A stretch of 64,000 bases of DNA from Salicibibacter cibi (GCF_016495865.1 NZ_CP054706.1:3162001-3226000), one strand, 5' to 3'; positions 25,453 through 35,255 are shown, numbered from the stretch's first letter. Notes: generated by a model not told the origin, from the letters alone. Numbers and translations: made by a program.

Positions 25453-25971
25453 TCAATGATCCTTAAACCACTTTCTTAGGTGGTTAATATGAGCCTGATG
25501 ATACCTATTGTGGTCTGCAATATGCCATAGGCCCCAGCGAATGGTTGCTTGTTTTTCATTTTCATGTCCGAAAGAGATCACTTTTACTAAATCATCGTCT
25601 CTAAGTTGCGCGCAAGCTTCTTGCAACATTTTAATAACACCCTCATGGTTAGACAACAAAGCATTCATAGACTTGTCTTTAACCATTGGAAGCTTCCCAT
25701 TTGTGTCTAATGCAGGTCCGTATTTTTCTTCTAAAGAAGAGGGAAGGGATTGTCCTTTGATTCTATACACCCAATTAACATCAACATACGTGAGATGGTT
25801 TATTAACTGAGCCGCACTATTAAAGGTGTTATTTGGACCCTTGTAATCCACCTCTTCTTGTGACATCCCATTACTGATTAATTGTAGTCGTTGGCTATTT
25901 TCCTTCACAGCCGAGTATAACAATCCCACTATCGGTGACATGTTTACGTCACCTTGTAAATCGAAAAACAT
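25453..25971 (-). CDS. DinB/YfiT-like four-helix metalloprotein
   Basis: 172 aa. Metal-binding histidines of the DinB fold are visible: H in LINHLTYVDVNWVYRIKG (~59) and HxxxH in LWHIADHNRYHQAHINHLR near the C-terminus. Members include bacillithiol transferases and stress-induced proteins; the substrate is not evident. Start: ATG25971 has AAAGGTGG 9 nt upstream, and a second possible ATG at 25941 also has AAGGTGA, so the N-terminus may be 10 residues shorter. Confidence 0.8.
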   Translation of the reverse strand: MFFDLQGDVNMSPIVGLLYSAVKENSQRLQLISNGMSQEEVDYKGPNNTFNSAAQLINHLTYVDVNWVYRIKGQSLPSSLEEKYGPALDTNGKLPMVKDKSMNALLSNHEGVIKMLQEACAQLRDDDLVKVISFGHENEKQATIRWGLWHIADHNRYHQAHINHLRKWFKDH

Positions 25972-26032
25972 CGGTTAAATCCACCTTTGAAGGGAGTTTA
26001 ATATTTAAAGAATGCGCCTTTTAACAGAATAA

Positions 26033-26641
26033 CTATAAATATTCTGGCAAATGATGCTTATACATTTCAACCGCATCTGTATGCTCTTTTAAAACGGCAA
26101 GTGTTTTTGCATGTGGTTTTGCGTAAATGATCGGATAATCTTTTTCGTCTTTATCTTCATCAACCCTAAAAGCCAATAATTCTTCAACCGTTGAAAATTG
26201 AGCATCAATCCCTTCTTTATTTCCACGGGCATCTAATCGAATCCATTTATTAAGCGATTTTAGAAAAATGGCATTTAGGGCATGGATACAATAACCCTTC
26301 TCTGGTGTATCAAACAGCATTAAGCGTTGATAACAAAAGCCCGTTGGGATATTTTGCGAACGTAACAAAGCAGCAAGTAAATGGGACTTTGCATAACAAA
26401 TTCCTTCTTTATAAGCCAAGGTACTTGAAGCTTTACAAGTAACCCTGGTTCCTTGAATATCCCATGAATGAAGGATTTCATCTCTGACAAATTCGAACGC
26501 AATCTTAGCTTTCTCTCCTTCTGTTTGAGAGCGATCAAAAAGTTCAGCAATTTTCTTCTGAACGATCGGTTGGGCATAGTTAACCTCATTGGAGTCCATT
26601 AAATAATCATTCATTTCCTCGGACTCACAAATCATATTCAT
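26033..26641 (-). CDS. Transglutaminase-like cysteine protease-fold protein
   Basis: 202 aa with the complete transglutaminase-core triad: C82 (EGICYAKSHLLAALLR), H120 (CIHALNAIFL) and D137 (WIRLDARGN). No signal peptide, so probably cytoplasmic. Related proteins are hydrolases or peptidases of unknown target. A large AT palindrome lies just upstream of the gene. Confidence 0.8.
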   Translation of the reverse strand: MNMICESEEMNDYLMDSNEVNYAQPIVQKKIAELFDRSQTEGEKAKIAFEFVRDEILHSWDIQGTRVTCKASSTLAYKEGICYAKSHLLAALLRSQNIPTGFCYQRLMLFDTPEKGYCIHALNAIFLKSLNKWIRLDARGNKEGIDAQFSTVEELLAFRVDEDKDEKDYPIIYAKPHAKTLAVLKEHTDAVEMYKHHLPEYL

Positions 26642-26656
26642 AGCTCACCCCTCTAT

Positions 26657-26696
26657 TTATGTATAATTAATTATATTTGAGTATAATTATACATAA
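26657..26696. promoter_or_regulatory. 13-bp-arm AT palindrome in the transglutaminase-like promoter
   Basis: TTATGTATAATTA and TAATTATACATAA are perfect inverted arms separated by 14 nt; a second palindrome (TATAATTAATTATA) is nested in the left arm. It lies 15 bp upstream of the start codon and overlaps possible -10 hexamers. Operator-like; the regulator is unknown. Confidence 0.5.
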
Positions 26697-26910
26697 GCAC
26701 ACGACTTTTTCAAGGCTTTGCAACTTCTTTCTTATTAACCAATCTGATCCGTTAACGGAAGAATACAAACGATTAAGCTACGTCAGAATCGCGTCAGCCC
26801 TTTTTAAGGTTTAATTTCGATGCTTCTTATCTATCCTGTTTCAGACATTAGAAAACTTGGCTTTTCGCCAATCCTTTATGACGAAAAGTCTTAGTTGCAC
26901 TTAGGTAGGT

Positions 26911-27196
26911 AGGGATTGCTGAACAACTTGCAGTTATCAGCTGAAGCCGGGATGCCGCTTCCATGGCTTCGCTTTCCGCGGACGAACGGGCAAGCCTCCT
27001 CGCGCAAAACCGGCGCTGCGGGGGCTTGACGCGTCCGTTTTTCCGCTGGAGTCTCGCCATTACAGCACCGTCCCTCCGTACGTTGCCAGAAGTGCAAGGG
27101 TTTTTTTGCTTATAGGATGGATTTCCTTGCATCCAGCTTTGACAACACCAACGGAAAATGCTTATGTGCCAGTCTTTTTCCGTTACTCAGCAATCC
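26911..27196. mobile_element. MITE-like element, copy 6 (286 bp, degraded right end)
   Basis: Left TIR intact (AGGGATTGCTGAA); the right end reads CTCAGCAATCCA with substitutions, and no flanking duplication is seen. The oldest-looking copy, next to tRNA-Ser. Confidence 0.9.
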
Positions 27197-27351
27197 ATCA
27201 AAAATATCCATTTTAACCCTAGAAATGAGAAAACTATTGCTACCGTTAGCAGTCTCTAACGGGCTACACCGCCAAACTGCTAGGTGTTTTTCGGGCATTT
27301 CCTGCGTTATTTTCCGCTCAGAAATTGCTGTATGTACCGTCAAATAAACAA

Positions 27352-27444
27352 TGGCGGAGGAGGAGGGATTCGAACCCCCGCGGGCCGTGAAGCCCCTAGT
27401 AGATTTCGAGTCTACCCCCTTCAGCCGAACTTGGGTACTCCTCC
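27352..27444 (-). tRNA. tRNA-Ser(CGA)
   Basis: Acceptor arms GGAGGAG / CTCCTCC, encoded CCA end, anticodon stem GTAGA/TCTAC with loop CTCGAAA giving anticodon CGA (codon UCG). The long variable arm (GGGGCTTCACGGCCCG region) is that of a class II serine tRNA. T-arm GTTCGAATC present. It marks the right side of the repeat-rich stretch. Confidence 0.95.
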
Positions 27445-27609
27445 GAAAACGCCGTACAGCTTTATATCCTAACGGAAATGTTGTTTTTTTTCAAGCGATC
27501 TGTTTAAATTTCCGAATAGGACTTATCGTCCAACATCTTATCGCTGATTCGCTCTACACCTCCGCACATGATAAGATAACGTTTGACTACATTTTTAAGG
27601 GAGATAATC

Positions 27610-28872
27610 ATGCACAAAGTCATCGTCGTTGGCGGCGGCCCCGCAGGTTTAATGGCTGCCGTTGCCGCTGCGTCTCATGGTGCAGACGTTACGTTAATCG
27701 ATAAAGGAAATAAGTTGGGTCGTAAACTGGCAATCTCCGGCGGCGGGCGCTGCAATGTGACGAATCGCATGGATGAGCGTGAGCTGATTCGTTACATTCC
27801 CGGGAACGGGAAATTTATGTATAGCCCGTTTTCCGTCTTTAATAACGAAGATATCATTGCTTTTTTCGAAGGATTAGGCATTGCCCTCAAAGAAGAAGAC
27901 ATGGGGAGAATGTTTCCGGTGAATGATAAAGCAGCTACTGTCGTACAAACACTGCTCGACCAACTTCGCCTCAAAGGAGTCGAGACAATCACCGATCAAC
28001 GTGTCACCGGTCTCACCTTTGATCAAGAACGCGTAACAGGGGTGAAATTGGAAAATAATACCGTTGCTTCAGCTGACCAAGTCATCGTTGCGACAGGCGG
28101 TACTTCCGTGCCGCACACGGGTTCTACCGGTGATGCTTATCCGTGGGCAAGAAACGCCGGACATACCGTTACCGAGCTTTATCCAACGGAAGTTCCCATC
28201 ACCTCAAGTGACCCATTCATCCGTGAGCGGGCATTGCAAGGCTTATCCCTTCGAGATGTTGAACTGACTGTCTGGAATCAAAAAAAGAAAGCAATCGTAA
28301 AACATGAAGGCGATATGCTTTTTACACACTTTGGAATATCCGGACCGATTGCTCTACGCTGCAGCCAATACATCGTGAAAGAGCGGAAGAAGACTGGCGG
28401 CCAACCCGTTAAATTAAGCATTGACCTTCACCCAGGAAAAAAAGTTGGGGATTTGGAACAAATGCTTCAAAAAATGAAAAAAGCTAGCGGCGAAAAATCC
28501 TGCAAAAATGTCCTTTCTTCGCTCGCACCGGAACGTTTTCTCCTTCTTTTATTGGAACGGGCACACATTGATGCCTCTTCATCTTTAAAAGATGTCCGTG
28601 CCGAAACACTGCAAGCGTTGGCAAAGGAAATGAAACATTTTACCTTCTCATCCGACGGCACGCTCTCGTTGAAAAAAGCATTCGTCACCGGTGGAGGGGT
28701 TTCGGTTAAAGAAATCGAGCCAAAAACGATGCAATCAAAAATAAAACAGGGGCTTTATTTTTGCGGGGAAGTGCTCGATATCCACGCATATACGGGCGGC
28801 TTCAATATTACCTGTGCATTTTCAACGGGACATACAGCAGGGAAAAGCGCGGCAGACATTCGTGACAACTAA
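27610..28872 (+). CDS. FAD-dependent oxidoreductase, HI0933/BaiN/YtfP family
   Basis: 420 aa. N-terminal Rossmann motif VIVVGGGPAGLMAAVAAA, then the family signature LGRKLAISGGGRCNVTN and the C-terminal FCGEVLDIHAYTGGFNITCAFSTGHTAGK. ATG27610 is chosen because AAGGGAG precedes it; a longer frame opens at 27583 without a site. In B. subtilis the equivalent, ytfP, lies close to leuS and rsuA, as here. Reaction uncertain; some members reduce bile-acid intermediates. Confidence 0.87.
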   Translation: MHKVIVVGGGPAGLMAAVAAASHGADVTLIDKGNKLGRKLAISGGGRCNVTNRMDERELIRYIPGNGKFMYSPFSVFNNEDIIAFFEGLGIALKEEDMGRMFPVNDKAATVVQTLLDQLRLKGVETITDQRVTGLTFDQERVTGVKLENNTVASADQVIVATGGTSVPHTGSTGDAYPWARNAGHTVTELYPTEVPITSSDPFIRERALQGLSLRDVELTVWNQKKKAIVKHEGDMLFTHFGISGPIALRCSQYIVKERKKTGGQPVKLSIDLHPGKKVGDLEQMLQKMKKASGEKSCKNVLSSLAPERFLLLLLERAHIDASSSLKDVRAETLQALAKEMKHFTFSSDGTLSLKKAFVTGGGVSVKEIEPKTMQSKIKQGLYFCGEVLDIHAYTGGFNITCAFSTGHTAGKSAADIRDN

Positions 28873-28877
28873 AAACG

Positions 28878-28949
28878 ATATCAGCCGAAATCGGGAATAT
28901 ATCAGCCAAAAACAACATTATATCAGCCGAAACTAACAATAAATCAGCC
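28878..28949. repeat. Four ATCAGCC repeats at exact 21-bp spacing
   Basis: ATCAGCC starts at 28880, 28901, 28922 and 28943. Each is preceded by AT/AA and usually followed by GAAA; the rest of each 21-mer is variable. It sits between the convergent FAD gene and leuS. The array also reads as a heptad (ISAE-x-x-x) in one frame, but not the frame of the upstream gene. Confidence 0.85.
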
Positions 28950-28969
28950 ATTTAAGTTCACGAGCAAAT

Positions 28970-29005
28970 AACGAGCGAGAAGTCACTGCCTCTCGCTCGT
29001 TTTTC
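28970..29005. terminator. Bidirectional terminator between the FAD gene and leuS
   Basis: AACGAGCGAGA / TCTCGCTCGTT, 11-bp perfect arms, 10-nt loop, then TTTTT on the plus strand. Confidence 0.85.
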
Positions 29006-31431
29006 TAATTCGCTACGATATTGACCAGTTTGCCCGGCACCGCAATTACTTTTCGAATGGTTTTTCCCTCGATATTGGAGGCGACTTTTTCATCCGCCAA
29101 TGCAATTTCTTCCATTTCTTCTTTCGTTGCTTCTTTTGACATATTCACTTTCGAGCGTACTTTTCCGTTTACTTGCAAGACGATTTCCACTTCATCTTCA
29201 ACGAGGTATGCTTCATTATACGTTGGCCATTGTTCATACGTAATCGATGTCGTGTAGCCTAGGATAGACCATAACTCTTCCGCTACATGTGGGGTGATTG
29301 GCGACATCATTTTTACAAAGCCTTCCATCGCTGTCCGCGGGATACTTTCTGCCTTATAGCAAGCATTGATAAACACCATCATTTGGCTAATGCCGGTGTT
29401 AAAGCGCATGTGCTCAAAATCATCGCTTACCTTTTTGACGGTTTGATGATAAACGGGCCACAGGGGATGTTCATCTCCCACCTCATCTGTAACAGCAGAA
29501 GCCAACTGTCCATCCTCCGCAACGAAAAGCCGCCATACGCGATCAAGAAAGCGCCGGGACCCATCCAATCCGGTTTCGGACCAAGCAACCGCTGCATCTA
29601 GCGGGCCCATGAACATTTCGTACAAACGCAGGGTATCCGCACCGTGACTGTCAAGAATATCGTCCGGATTAACGACATTTCCTTTTGATTTGCTCATTTT
29701 TTCATTGTTTTCGCCGAGAATCATCCCCGGATTAAACAACCGCTGAAATGGTTCTTTTGTTGGGACGACGCCAATGTCATACAAAAATTTATGCCAGAAA
29801 CGCGCGTACAACAAGTGAAGCACTGCGTGTTCAGCACCGCCGACATACATATCGACCGGAAGCCAGTATTTCAGCTTCTCCGTGTCGGCCAAAGCTTCTT
29901 CGTTATGCGGATCGATGAAACGCAAGAAATACCAGCAGCTCCCTGCCCATTGCGGCATCGTGTTTGTCTCGCGACGCCCTTTCATTCCCGTTTTTGGATC
30001 AGTCACTTCCAACCATTCCGTCGAGTTCGCGAGCGGAGACTCCCCGTTTCCGGGTGGCTTAAATTCATCCAAATCAGGGAGCACCAAAGGAAGTTCGTTT
30101 TCGTCGACAGCAGACATGGAACCATCTTCCCAATGAATGATCGGGATCGGCTCTCCCCAATAGCGTTGGCGGCTGAACAGCCAGTCACGTAGCCGATAAC
30201 TGATTTGTTTTTGACCGGCATCCCGATCTTCCAGCCACGCAATGATTTCTGTTATAGCTTCTTCCTTATACAATCCATTGAGAAAATCAGAATTAACATG
30301 TTCACCTTCGCCGGCATAGGCTTCTTCCTCGATATTGCCACCAGTCACGACTTCACGAATCGGCAGCTCGAATTTACGCGCGAACTCGTAATCCCGTTCA
30401 TCATGAGCGGGTACGGCCATAACAGCGCCGGTTCCGTAGGTAATCAACACGTAATCCGCGATCCATACCGGGATTTCTTCTCCGTTCACTGGATTGGTCG
30501 CATATGCCCCTGTGAACACACCGCTTTTTTCTTTTGTCAATTCCGTCCGTTCCAAATCGCTCTTCAAGGAAACTGCTTTTTTGTAAGCTTCCACGTTTTC
30601 GCGTTGGTCTGCGGTCGTTATTTTATCCACCAATTCATGTTCAGGCGCCAGCACCATATAGGTGGCGCCGAACAATGTATCGGGGCGGGTTGTAAACACG
30701 CGAATCGGTTCCTTTTCTTTATCAGCGACTGTAAACGTGACGTCCGCACCTTCGGATCTGCCGATCCAATTGCGCTGCATTTCTTTAATGCTTTCCGGCC
30801 AATCAATTTCTTCCAAATCGTCCAAAAGACGATCAGCATAGGCGGTGATATTTAACATCCATTGCTTCATGGGACGACGTTCGACCGGATGCCCGCCCCG
30901 TTCGCTTACACCGTCAATAACTTCTTCGTTCGCAAGCACCGTTCCGAGAGCCGGGCACCAATTCACCGGTACTTCATCGATATACGCCAGCCCGTGCTTA
31001 TACAGCTGTAAAAAGATCCATTGGGTCCATTTGTAATAATTGGGGTCCGTCGTATCTATTTCCCGGTCCCAATCGATGGAAAAACCCAACGCCTTAATTT
31101 GGCGACGAAAATTCTGGATGTTTGCTTCCGTAAAAACACCGGGGTGGTTATTCGTATCAAGGGCGTACTGTTCGGCTGGTAAACCGAAAGCATCCCACCC
31201 CATCGGGTGCAAGACGTGATACCCTTGCATGCGTTTCATGCGGGCTAAAATGTCTGTCGCTGTATATCCTTCCGGATGCCCGACATGCAGTCCTTCTCCC
31301 GAGGGATAAGGAAACATGTCCAATACGTAAAATTTAGCCTTTGATTGGTCATCGCCGTCTGTTTGGAACGTTTTGTCTCGTTCCCAGAAATCCTGCCATT
31401 TTTTCTCTATTTCTTTATGGGCAAAAGCCAT
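29005..31431 (-). CDS. leuS: Leucyl-tRNA synthetase
   Basis: 808 aa, a normal bacterial LeuRS. Class I motifs: HVGH in [17 protein letters not shown] (residues 41-56) and KMSKS at ~575 ([16 protein letters not shown]). The CP1 editing domain with the T-rich [20 protein letters not shown] is present, followed by the anticodon-binding helical region. GGAGG is placed before the ATG. The leader contains a promoter and a terminator hairpin but not the T-box consensus normally expected (see findings). Confidence 0.97.
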   Translation of the reverse strand: MAFAHKEIEKKWQDFWERDKTFQTDGDDQSKAKFYVLDMFPYPSGEGLHVGHPEGYTATDILARMKRMQGYHVLHPMGWDAFGLPAEQYALDTNNHPGVFTEANIQNFRRQIKALGFSIDWDREIDTTDPNYYKWTQWIFLQLYKHGLAYIDEVPVNWCPALGTVLANEEVIDGVSERGGHPVERRPMKQWMLNITAYADRLLDDLEEIDWPESIKEMQRNWIGRSEGADVTFTVADKEKEPIRVFTTRPDTLFGATYMVLAPEHELVDKITTADQRENVEAYKKAVSLKSDLERTELTKEKSGVFTGAYATNPVNGEEIPVWIADYVLITYGTGAVMAVPAHDERDYEFARKFELPIREVVTGGNIEEEAYAGEGEHVNSDFLNGLYKEEAITEIIAWLEDRDAGQKQISYRLRDWLFSRQRYWGEPIPIIHWEDGSMSAVDENELPLVLPDLDEFKPPGNGESPLANSTEWLEVTDPKTGMKGRRETNTMPQWAGSCWYFLRFIDPHNEEALADTEKLKYWLPVDMYVGGAEHAVLHLLYARFWHKFLYDIGVVPTKEPFQRLFNPGMILGENNEKMSKSKGNVVNPDDILDSHGADTLRLYEMFMGPLDAAVAWSETGLDGSRRFLDRVWRLFVAEDGQLASAVTDEVGDEHPLWPVYHQTVKKVSDDFEHMRFNTGISQMMVFINACYKAESIPRTAMEGFVKMMSPITPHVAEELWSILGYTTSITYEQWPTYNEAYLVEDEVEIVLQVNGKVRSKVNMSKEATKEEMEEIALADEKVASNIEGKTIRKVIAVPGKLVNIVAN

Positions 31432-31454
31432 TGCTGCCGCCTCCTTTACTCAGA

Positions 31455-31487
31455 AAAATGAAACCCGCCCCTTCATCAGGGACGGGA
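31455..31487 (-). terminator. Attenuator-like terminator in the leuS leader
   Basis: CCCGTCCCT-GATGA-AGGGGCGGG (9-bp stem, one wobble) followed by TTTCATTTTT, located between the leuS promoter and its ribosome site. This resembles the terminator half of a T-box leader, but the antiterminator consensus TGG-ACCGCG is not seen before it. It could alternatively end a ~95-nt independent RNA. Confidence 0.6.
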
Positions 31488-31560
31488 TCATCGCACGTAT
31501 GTATCGCTTTCTCGTTTCGCAACATTGATACACTATGTTCCCGTACTTCTTGATACTGCC

Positions 31561-31589
31561 ATTGTAGGGATGAACGCTGTTGTTGTCAA
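31561..31589 (-). promoter_or_regulatory. Sigma-A promoter upstream of leuS
   Basis: TTGACA - 17 bp - TACAAT on the minus strand, the best consensus promoter noticed in the window. Transcription would start near 31554, giving a ~120-nt leader. Confidence 0.65.
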
Positions 31590-31685
31590 GATTTGGGGAG
31601 ATATAGTGTTGATATCTGAGGATGCGACGCACCCACGGCGACCGACCTTAAGTCCGAGAACGCTTTTCGAGCTCCATAAAAGGCT

Positions 31686-31730
31686 CATGGTGCCCGACCT
31701 CAGAGTCGATAACCCATTTGGGGCACCATG
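31686..31730. repeat. Inverted repeat with 10-bp arms between pdp and the leuS promoter
   Basis: CATGGTGCCC / GGGCACCATG with a 25-nt loop, no T-run. Role unknown; could be a regulatory RNA stem or a small repeat remnant. Confidence 0.5.
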
Positions 31731-31741
31731 ACTGACGTCCA

Positions 31742-33043
31742 TTATATCATTTCATGAAAAATGAGCGGGCGTTCCTCCAGCGCATGATCACTGATTTGAT
31801 AACTGTCTTTTACGACCGAGATCACTTCCGAGACATCATCACGATTCGCGTGCAAGGCAACGAGAGCGTCCCCTTTTTCCACCCAATCGCCGACTTTTGC
31901 TTTCATTTCCACACCGACGGCATGGTCGATGCTGTCTTCTTTTGTCATTCGTCCTGCCCCCAACATGCTTGCCGCTCGACCGATGTCTGTCGCGTCAATG
32001 CTTGAGACATAACCGGAAGCCGTCGCTTGTACCGTTACGATATTATTCGCTTTCACGAGACGTTCAGGATGATCAACAAGGCTCGGATCAGCTCCTTGGT
32101 TCACGATAAAATCCCGAAACAGGCTTAGCGCACGTCCATCTTGGATCAAGTCGTTTGCCAATGCTTCTCCCGCTTCTACCCCTTCAGCTTTGCCTCCGAG
32201 AACGAGCATGTGCGCCGCCAAGCGAACGCTCAAGCGGCGGATATCTTCCGGCCCATTCCCTTGCAATACATCAATGGCTTCTTTCACTTCCAAAGCGTTG
32301 CCGACCATGCTGCCAAGCGGTTGATCCATATCGGAAATGACGGCAACCGTTCTCCGATCCAATTCATTGCCGATATTCACCATCGTTTGCGCGAGTTCTT
32401 TCGCAGCCGGGAGATCCGTCATAAAAGCCCCGCTTCCGACTTTGACATCCAACACAATCGCGTCAGAACCTGCAGCTATTTTTTTGCTCATAATTGAACT
32501 TGCAATCAACGGCATAGCATTAACAGTAGCGGTCACGTCACGAAGCGCATACAGTTTTTTATCTGCCGGCGTCAAATTCCCTGATTGCCCGGCGATCGCT
32601 ATTTTGTATTTGTTTACAAGATTCATAAACGTATCTTCGTCCAGTTCCGTTTCAAAACCCGGGAAAGCCTCCAACTTATCGATGGTTCCGCCAGTATGGC
32701 CTAAACCGCGGCCTGACAATTTTGCCACGGGAACGCCTGCCGCTGCAACGATTGGCGAGAGAATGAATGTCGTTTTGTCCCCAACTCCGCCGGTCGAGTG
32801 CTTATCTACTTTGATTCCGGCAATTCGCGACAAATCCAATTGGTCGCCGGATGCTGCCATCGCTTTCGTGAGCGCTGCACTTTCTTGCTCGTTCATACCT
32901 TGAAAATAAACCGCCATGGCAAACGCAGATGCCTGATAGTCCGGAATCCGGTCTTCTGTGTATGCCCGGACGAAATCATCAATTTCTTTTATTGCCAGTG
33001 TTTCACCATCTCTTTTTTTTGCAATTAAATCTACCATTCGCAT
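31742..33043 (-). CDS. pdp: Pyrimidine-nucleoside phosphorylase
   Basis: 433 aa. Carries the thymidine/pyrimidine phosphorylase signature around SGRGLGHTGGTIDKLEAFPGF (residues ~111-131), the phosphate-binding KHSTGGVGDKT and the C-terminal alpha/beta hammerhead domain. Splits uridine and thymidine with phosphate for salvage. AGGAGG lies upstream of the ATG. Apparently monocistronic here rather than in a drm-pupG operon. It is divergent from the LctP-type permease. Confidence 0.93.
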   Translation of the reverse strand: MRMVDLIAKKRDGETLAIKEIDDFVRAYTEDRIPDYQASAFAMAVYFQGMNEQESAALTKAMAASGDQLDLSRIAGIKVDKHSTGGVGDKTTFILSPIVAAAGVPVAKLSGRGLGHTGGTIDKLEAFPGFETELDEDTFMNLVNKYKIAIAGQSGNLTPADKKLYALRDVTATVNAMPLIASSIMSKKIAAGSDAIVLDVKVGSGAFMTDLPAAKELAQTMVNIGNELDRRTVAVISDMDQPLGSMVGNALEVKEAIDVLQGNGPEDIRRLSVRLAAHMLVLGGKAEGVEAGEALANDLIQDGRALSLFRDFIVNQGADPSLVDHPERLVKANNIVTVQATASGYVSSIDATDIGRAASMLGAGRMTKEDSIDHAVGVEMKAKVGDWVEKGDALVALHANRDDVSEVISVVKDSYQISDHALEERPLIFHEMI

Positions 33044-33137
33044 ACGTAGTACCTCCTATCGTTCATCTTGCCTTTCATTAACGAGCGTATTAAGATTATA
33101 CCGTATATCGTTTAACCTTTGCCATCGAGGTGAAATC

Positions 33138-34619
33138 GTGGAATTCCTGATTGCTATCGTGCCTATCCTTGGCGTTTTTATTTTATTATTTGTTTTGAAG
33201 CAATCGTCTTTGCGCGCAGGCTTATTTGCTTATGGGGTCGCCGTTTTAATTACCGTTTTGACTTCTTCATTTTCGTTGGACATGGAAGGGGTTTTTCAAG
33301 CCTCTATCAAAGGGTTATTAATTTCGTTCATTGCCGCTTATGTTTTATTTTTTGGGATCTTCCTGTTTCATCTTATGAATAAAGCAGGAGCCATCGATGC
33401 TATTGCGCTTTTTATTTCCCGATCAACAGATGACAAGATCTTGCAGATGCTCCTATTGATCGTAGGTTTTTCTCCTTTAATAGAATCCACGAGTGGATTT
33501 GGCACCGCATTTTTAGTCGTCGCACCCATCTTGATTGCATTAGGATTTTCCCGTGTGAAAGCTGCTTTGATTGGGCTTGTCAGCTTACTTGCCGTACCTT
33601 GGGGCGCGCTTGCTACCGGAACGTTGATTGGAGCTGAGTCAGGCAATATTTCCCTTCAAGATTTGGGGCTAGGAAGTGCGATCATCAGCATCCCGATATT
33701 CATTTATTTTGTCCTTATTGCCGTCTATATTGCCGGCGGCTGGAAAGCGCTACGAAAAAATTGGAAAGAAACAGCATTGTTACTTTTAACGTTCAATACT
33801 TCGATTTTACTTTTCAATGCTTACATAAGCGTTGAATTGGCAGGAGTTTTAGCTTCTTTAATGACTATAGGCATCGGGCTTTCCGTCATTAAAATAAAGG
33901 CTAAAAATCAAACGGCAACCGACGAGGTACCGAAACCTGTAAATATTTTAAAAGCAATAAGTCCTTATCTTTTATTAACCATTTTCATTATGATTTCCCG
34001 ATTGGTACCGTCTGCAGAACAATTCTTATCCTCCCATTTCGTCGTCGATCTGCCTGAGTACGAGTTTTCATTGGCACTGATATATTCGCCGGGCTTCTGG
34101 TTATTTGTTTCTTGTGTCCTTACGATCATCATCTTTAAAATCAATAGGAAAATCATACAGCACGCTTTTAAAGCGACCTTGCAACAGTGGATCCCTTTTG
34201 CCATCACAACATCTTCCTTCGTCGCAATGGCTGAAATTATGGCTGCTTCCGGGATGACGACACTGATTGCAACAATCGCCGCGAGCGTATTGGGCAGTAG
34301 TTTTGTTCTTATTTCCCCTTTTATCGGAGCATTAGGCGGCTTTCTCACCGGAAGCAATGCAGGGGCAAACGCGATGTTTATCAACTTGCAGGTGCAAACA
34401 GCACATCAGTTAAGCATTCCCCCGGAATTATTAGCCTATGCACAAAATACAGGTGCTTCCCATGCGACCATGGCTTCGCCTTCGCGGGTAATGTTAGGTG
34501 CATCCCTGTGTAATATCCGTTCACAAGAGGGCCAATTATTAAAAAACATGCTTTTCATTGTGTTTGGAGCTCTGTTGATGATTATGATGATAATCGCCGC
34601 TTGGTTTTGGATGCTTTAA
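33138..34619 (+). CDS. L-lactate permease (LctP) family transporter
   Basis: A 494-aa membrane protein with about 12-13 helices. Family-defining stretches: FSPLIESTSGFGTAFLVVAPILIALGF, LLAVPWGALATGTLIGAE and FLTGSNAGANAMF. The real start is GTG33138 with GAGGTGA 7 nt upstream; the frame extends much further upstream without coding character. Slightly shorter than E. coli LldP. Predicted substrate is L-lactate or glycolate. Monocistronic. Confidence 0.85.
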   Translation: MEFLIAIVPILGVFILLFVLKQSSLRAGLFAYGVAVLITVLTSSFSLDMEGVFQASIKGLLISFIAAYVLFFGIFLFHLMNKAGAIDAIALFISRSTDDKILQMLLLIVGFSPLIESTSGFGTAFLVVAPILIALGFSRVKAALIGLVSLLAVPWGALATGTLIGAESGNISLQDLGLGSAIISIPIFIYFVLIAVYIAGGWKALRKNWKETALLLLTFNTSILLFNAYISVELAGVLASLMTIGIGLSVIKIKAKNQTATDEVPKPVNILKAISPYLLLTIFIMISRLVPSAEQFLSSHFVVDLPEYEFSLALIYSPGFWLFVSCVLTIIIFKINRKIIQHAFKATLQQWIPFAITTSSFVAMAEIMAASGMTTLIATIAASVLGSSFVLISPFIGALGGFLTGSNAGANAMFINLQVQTAHQLSIPPELLAYAQNTGASHATMASPSRVMLGASLCNIRSQEGQLLKNMLFIVFGALLMIMMIIAAWFWML

Positions 34620-34665
34620 GTGCTTACAGCAGCATGCTACAATGAACAAATTGAGAGGTGCGTCC

Positions 34666-35238
34666 ATGCGTTTATATGGAGTTATTCCGTTTGCTCATCA
34701 TTTGTTGGAAAAAACGATCTCGCACGGGGACACGGTAGTAGATGCGACGACGGGAAACGGGCATGATACCGTCTTTCTCGCGAAACGCGTAGGCGCTACA
34801 GGATACGTCGTCGGTTTCGACATTCAACATCAAGCAATCCATAACACACGAACTCGACTGCAAAGAGAAAAGCTTGATGAACATGTGGAACTAATTGAAA
34901 ACAGCCATACTTATATAGAAGAAATGTTTAAAAACAAAGGGTATGCCGCTCCGAAAGCAGCCATTTTCAATCTTGGCTACTTACCCGGGAGCAACAAAAG
35001 CCTCACCACAAACAGTGAATCAACGATCACTGCCATCAACCAATTACTTACAATCATGCCGACCACAGGATTGATCGTTCTCGTCATCTATCACGGACAC
35101 GAAGAAGGAAAAAAGGAACGCGATGCTCTTCTTTCTTTTACATCCTCCCTCAATCAGGAACATGTCTTGGTCGCACGTTATGAATTCAGCAATCGTAACA
35201 ATCACCCGCCGTTCTTGCTTGCACTGGAAAAACTATAA
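34666..35238 (+). CDS. mnmM: tRNA 5-aminomethyl-2-thiouridine methyltransferase MnmM (YtqB)
   Basis: About 190 aa, Rossmann-type SAM methyltransferase: DTVVDATTGNGHDTVFLAKRVG (motif I), VVGFDIQ (motif II), FNLGYLPGSNKS and VIYHGHEEGKKE, the family's NLGYLPG and YHGH signatures. B. subtilis YtqB is MnmM, completing mnm5s2U at tRNA wobble U34. ATG34666 follows GAGAGGTG; an earlier ATG at 34642 has no site. 17 bp before the next gene. Confidence 0.87.
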   Translation: MRLYGVIPFAHHLLEKTISHGDTVVDATTGNGHDTVFLAKRVGATGYVVGFDIQHQAIHNTRTRLQREKLDEHVELIENSHTYIEEMFKNKGYAAPKAAIFNLGYLPGSNKSLTTNSESTITAINQLLTIMPTTGLIVLVIYHGHEEGKKERDALLSFTSSLNQEHVLVARYEFSNRNNHPPFLLALEKL

Positions 35239-35255
35239 GTTGGAGATGTCAAAGC

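Noticed and set aside
30205..30855. 216-codon plus-strand ORF opposite leuS
   Set aside because: Shadow of the leuS reading frame.
32958..33137. Upstream extension of the LctP-type gene frame
   Set aside because: It overlaps the divergent pdp gene and its promoter; the GTG at 33138 has a proper ribosome site.
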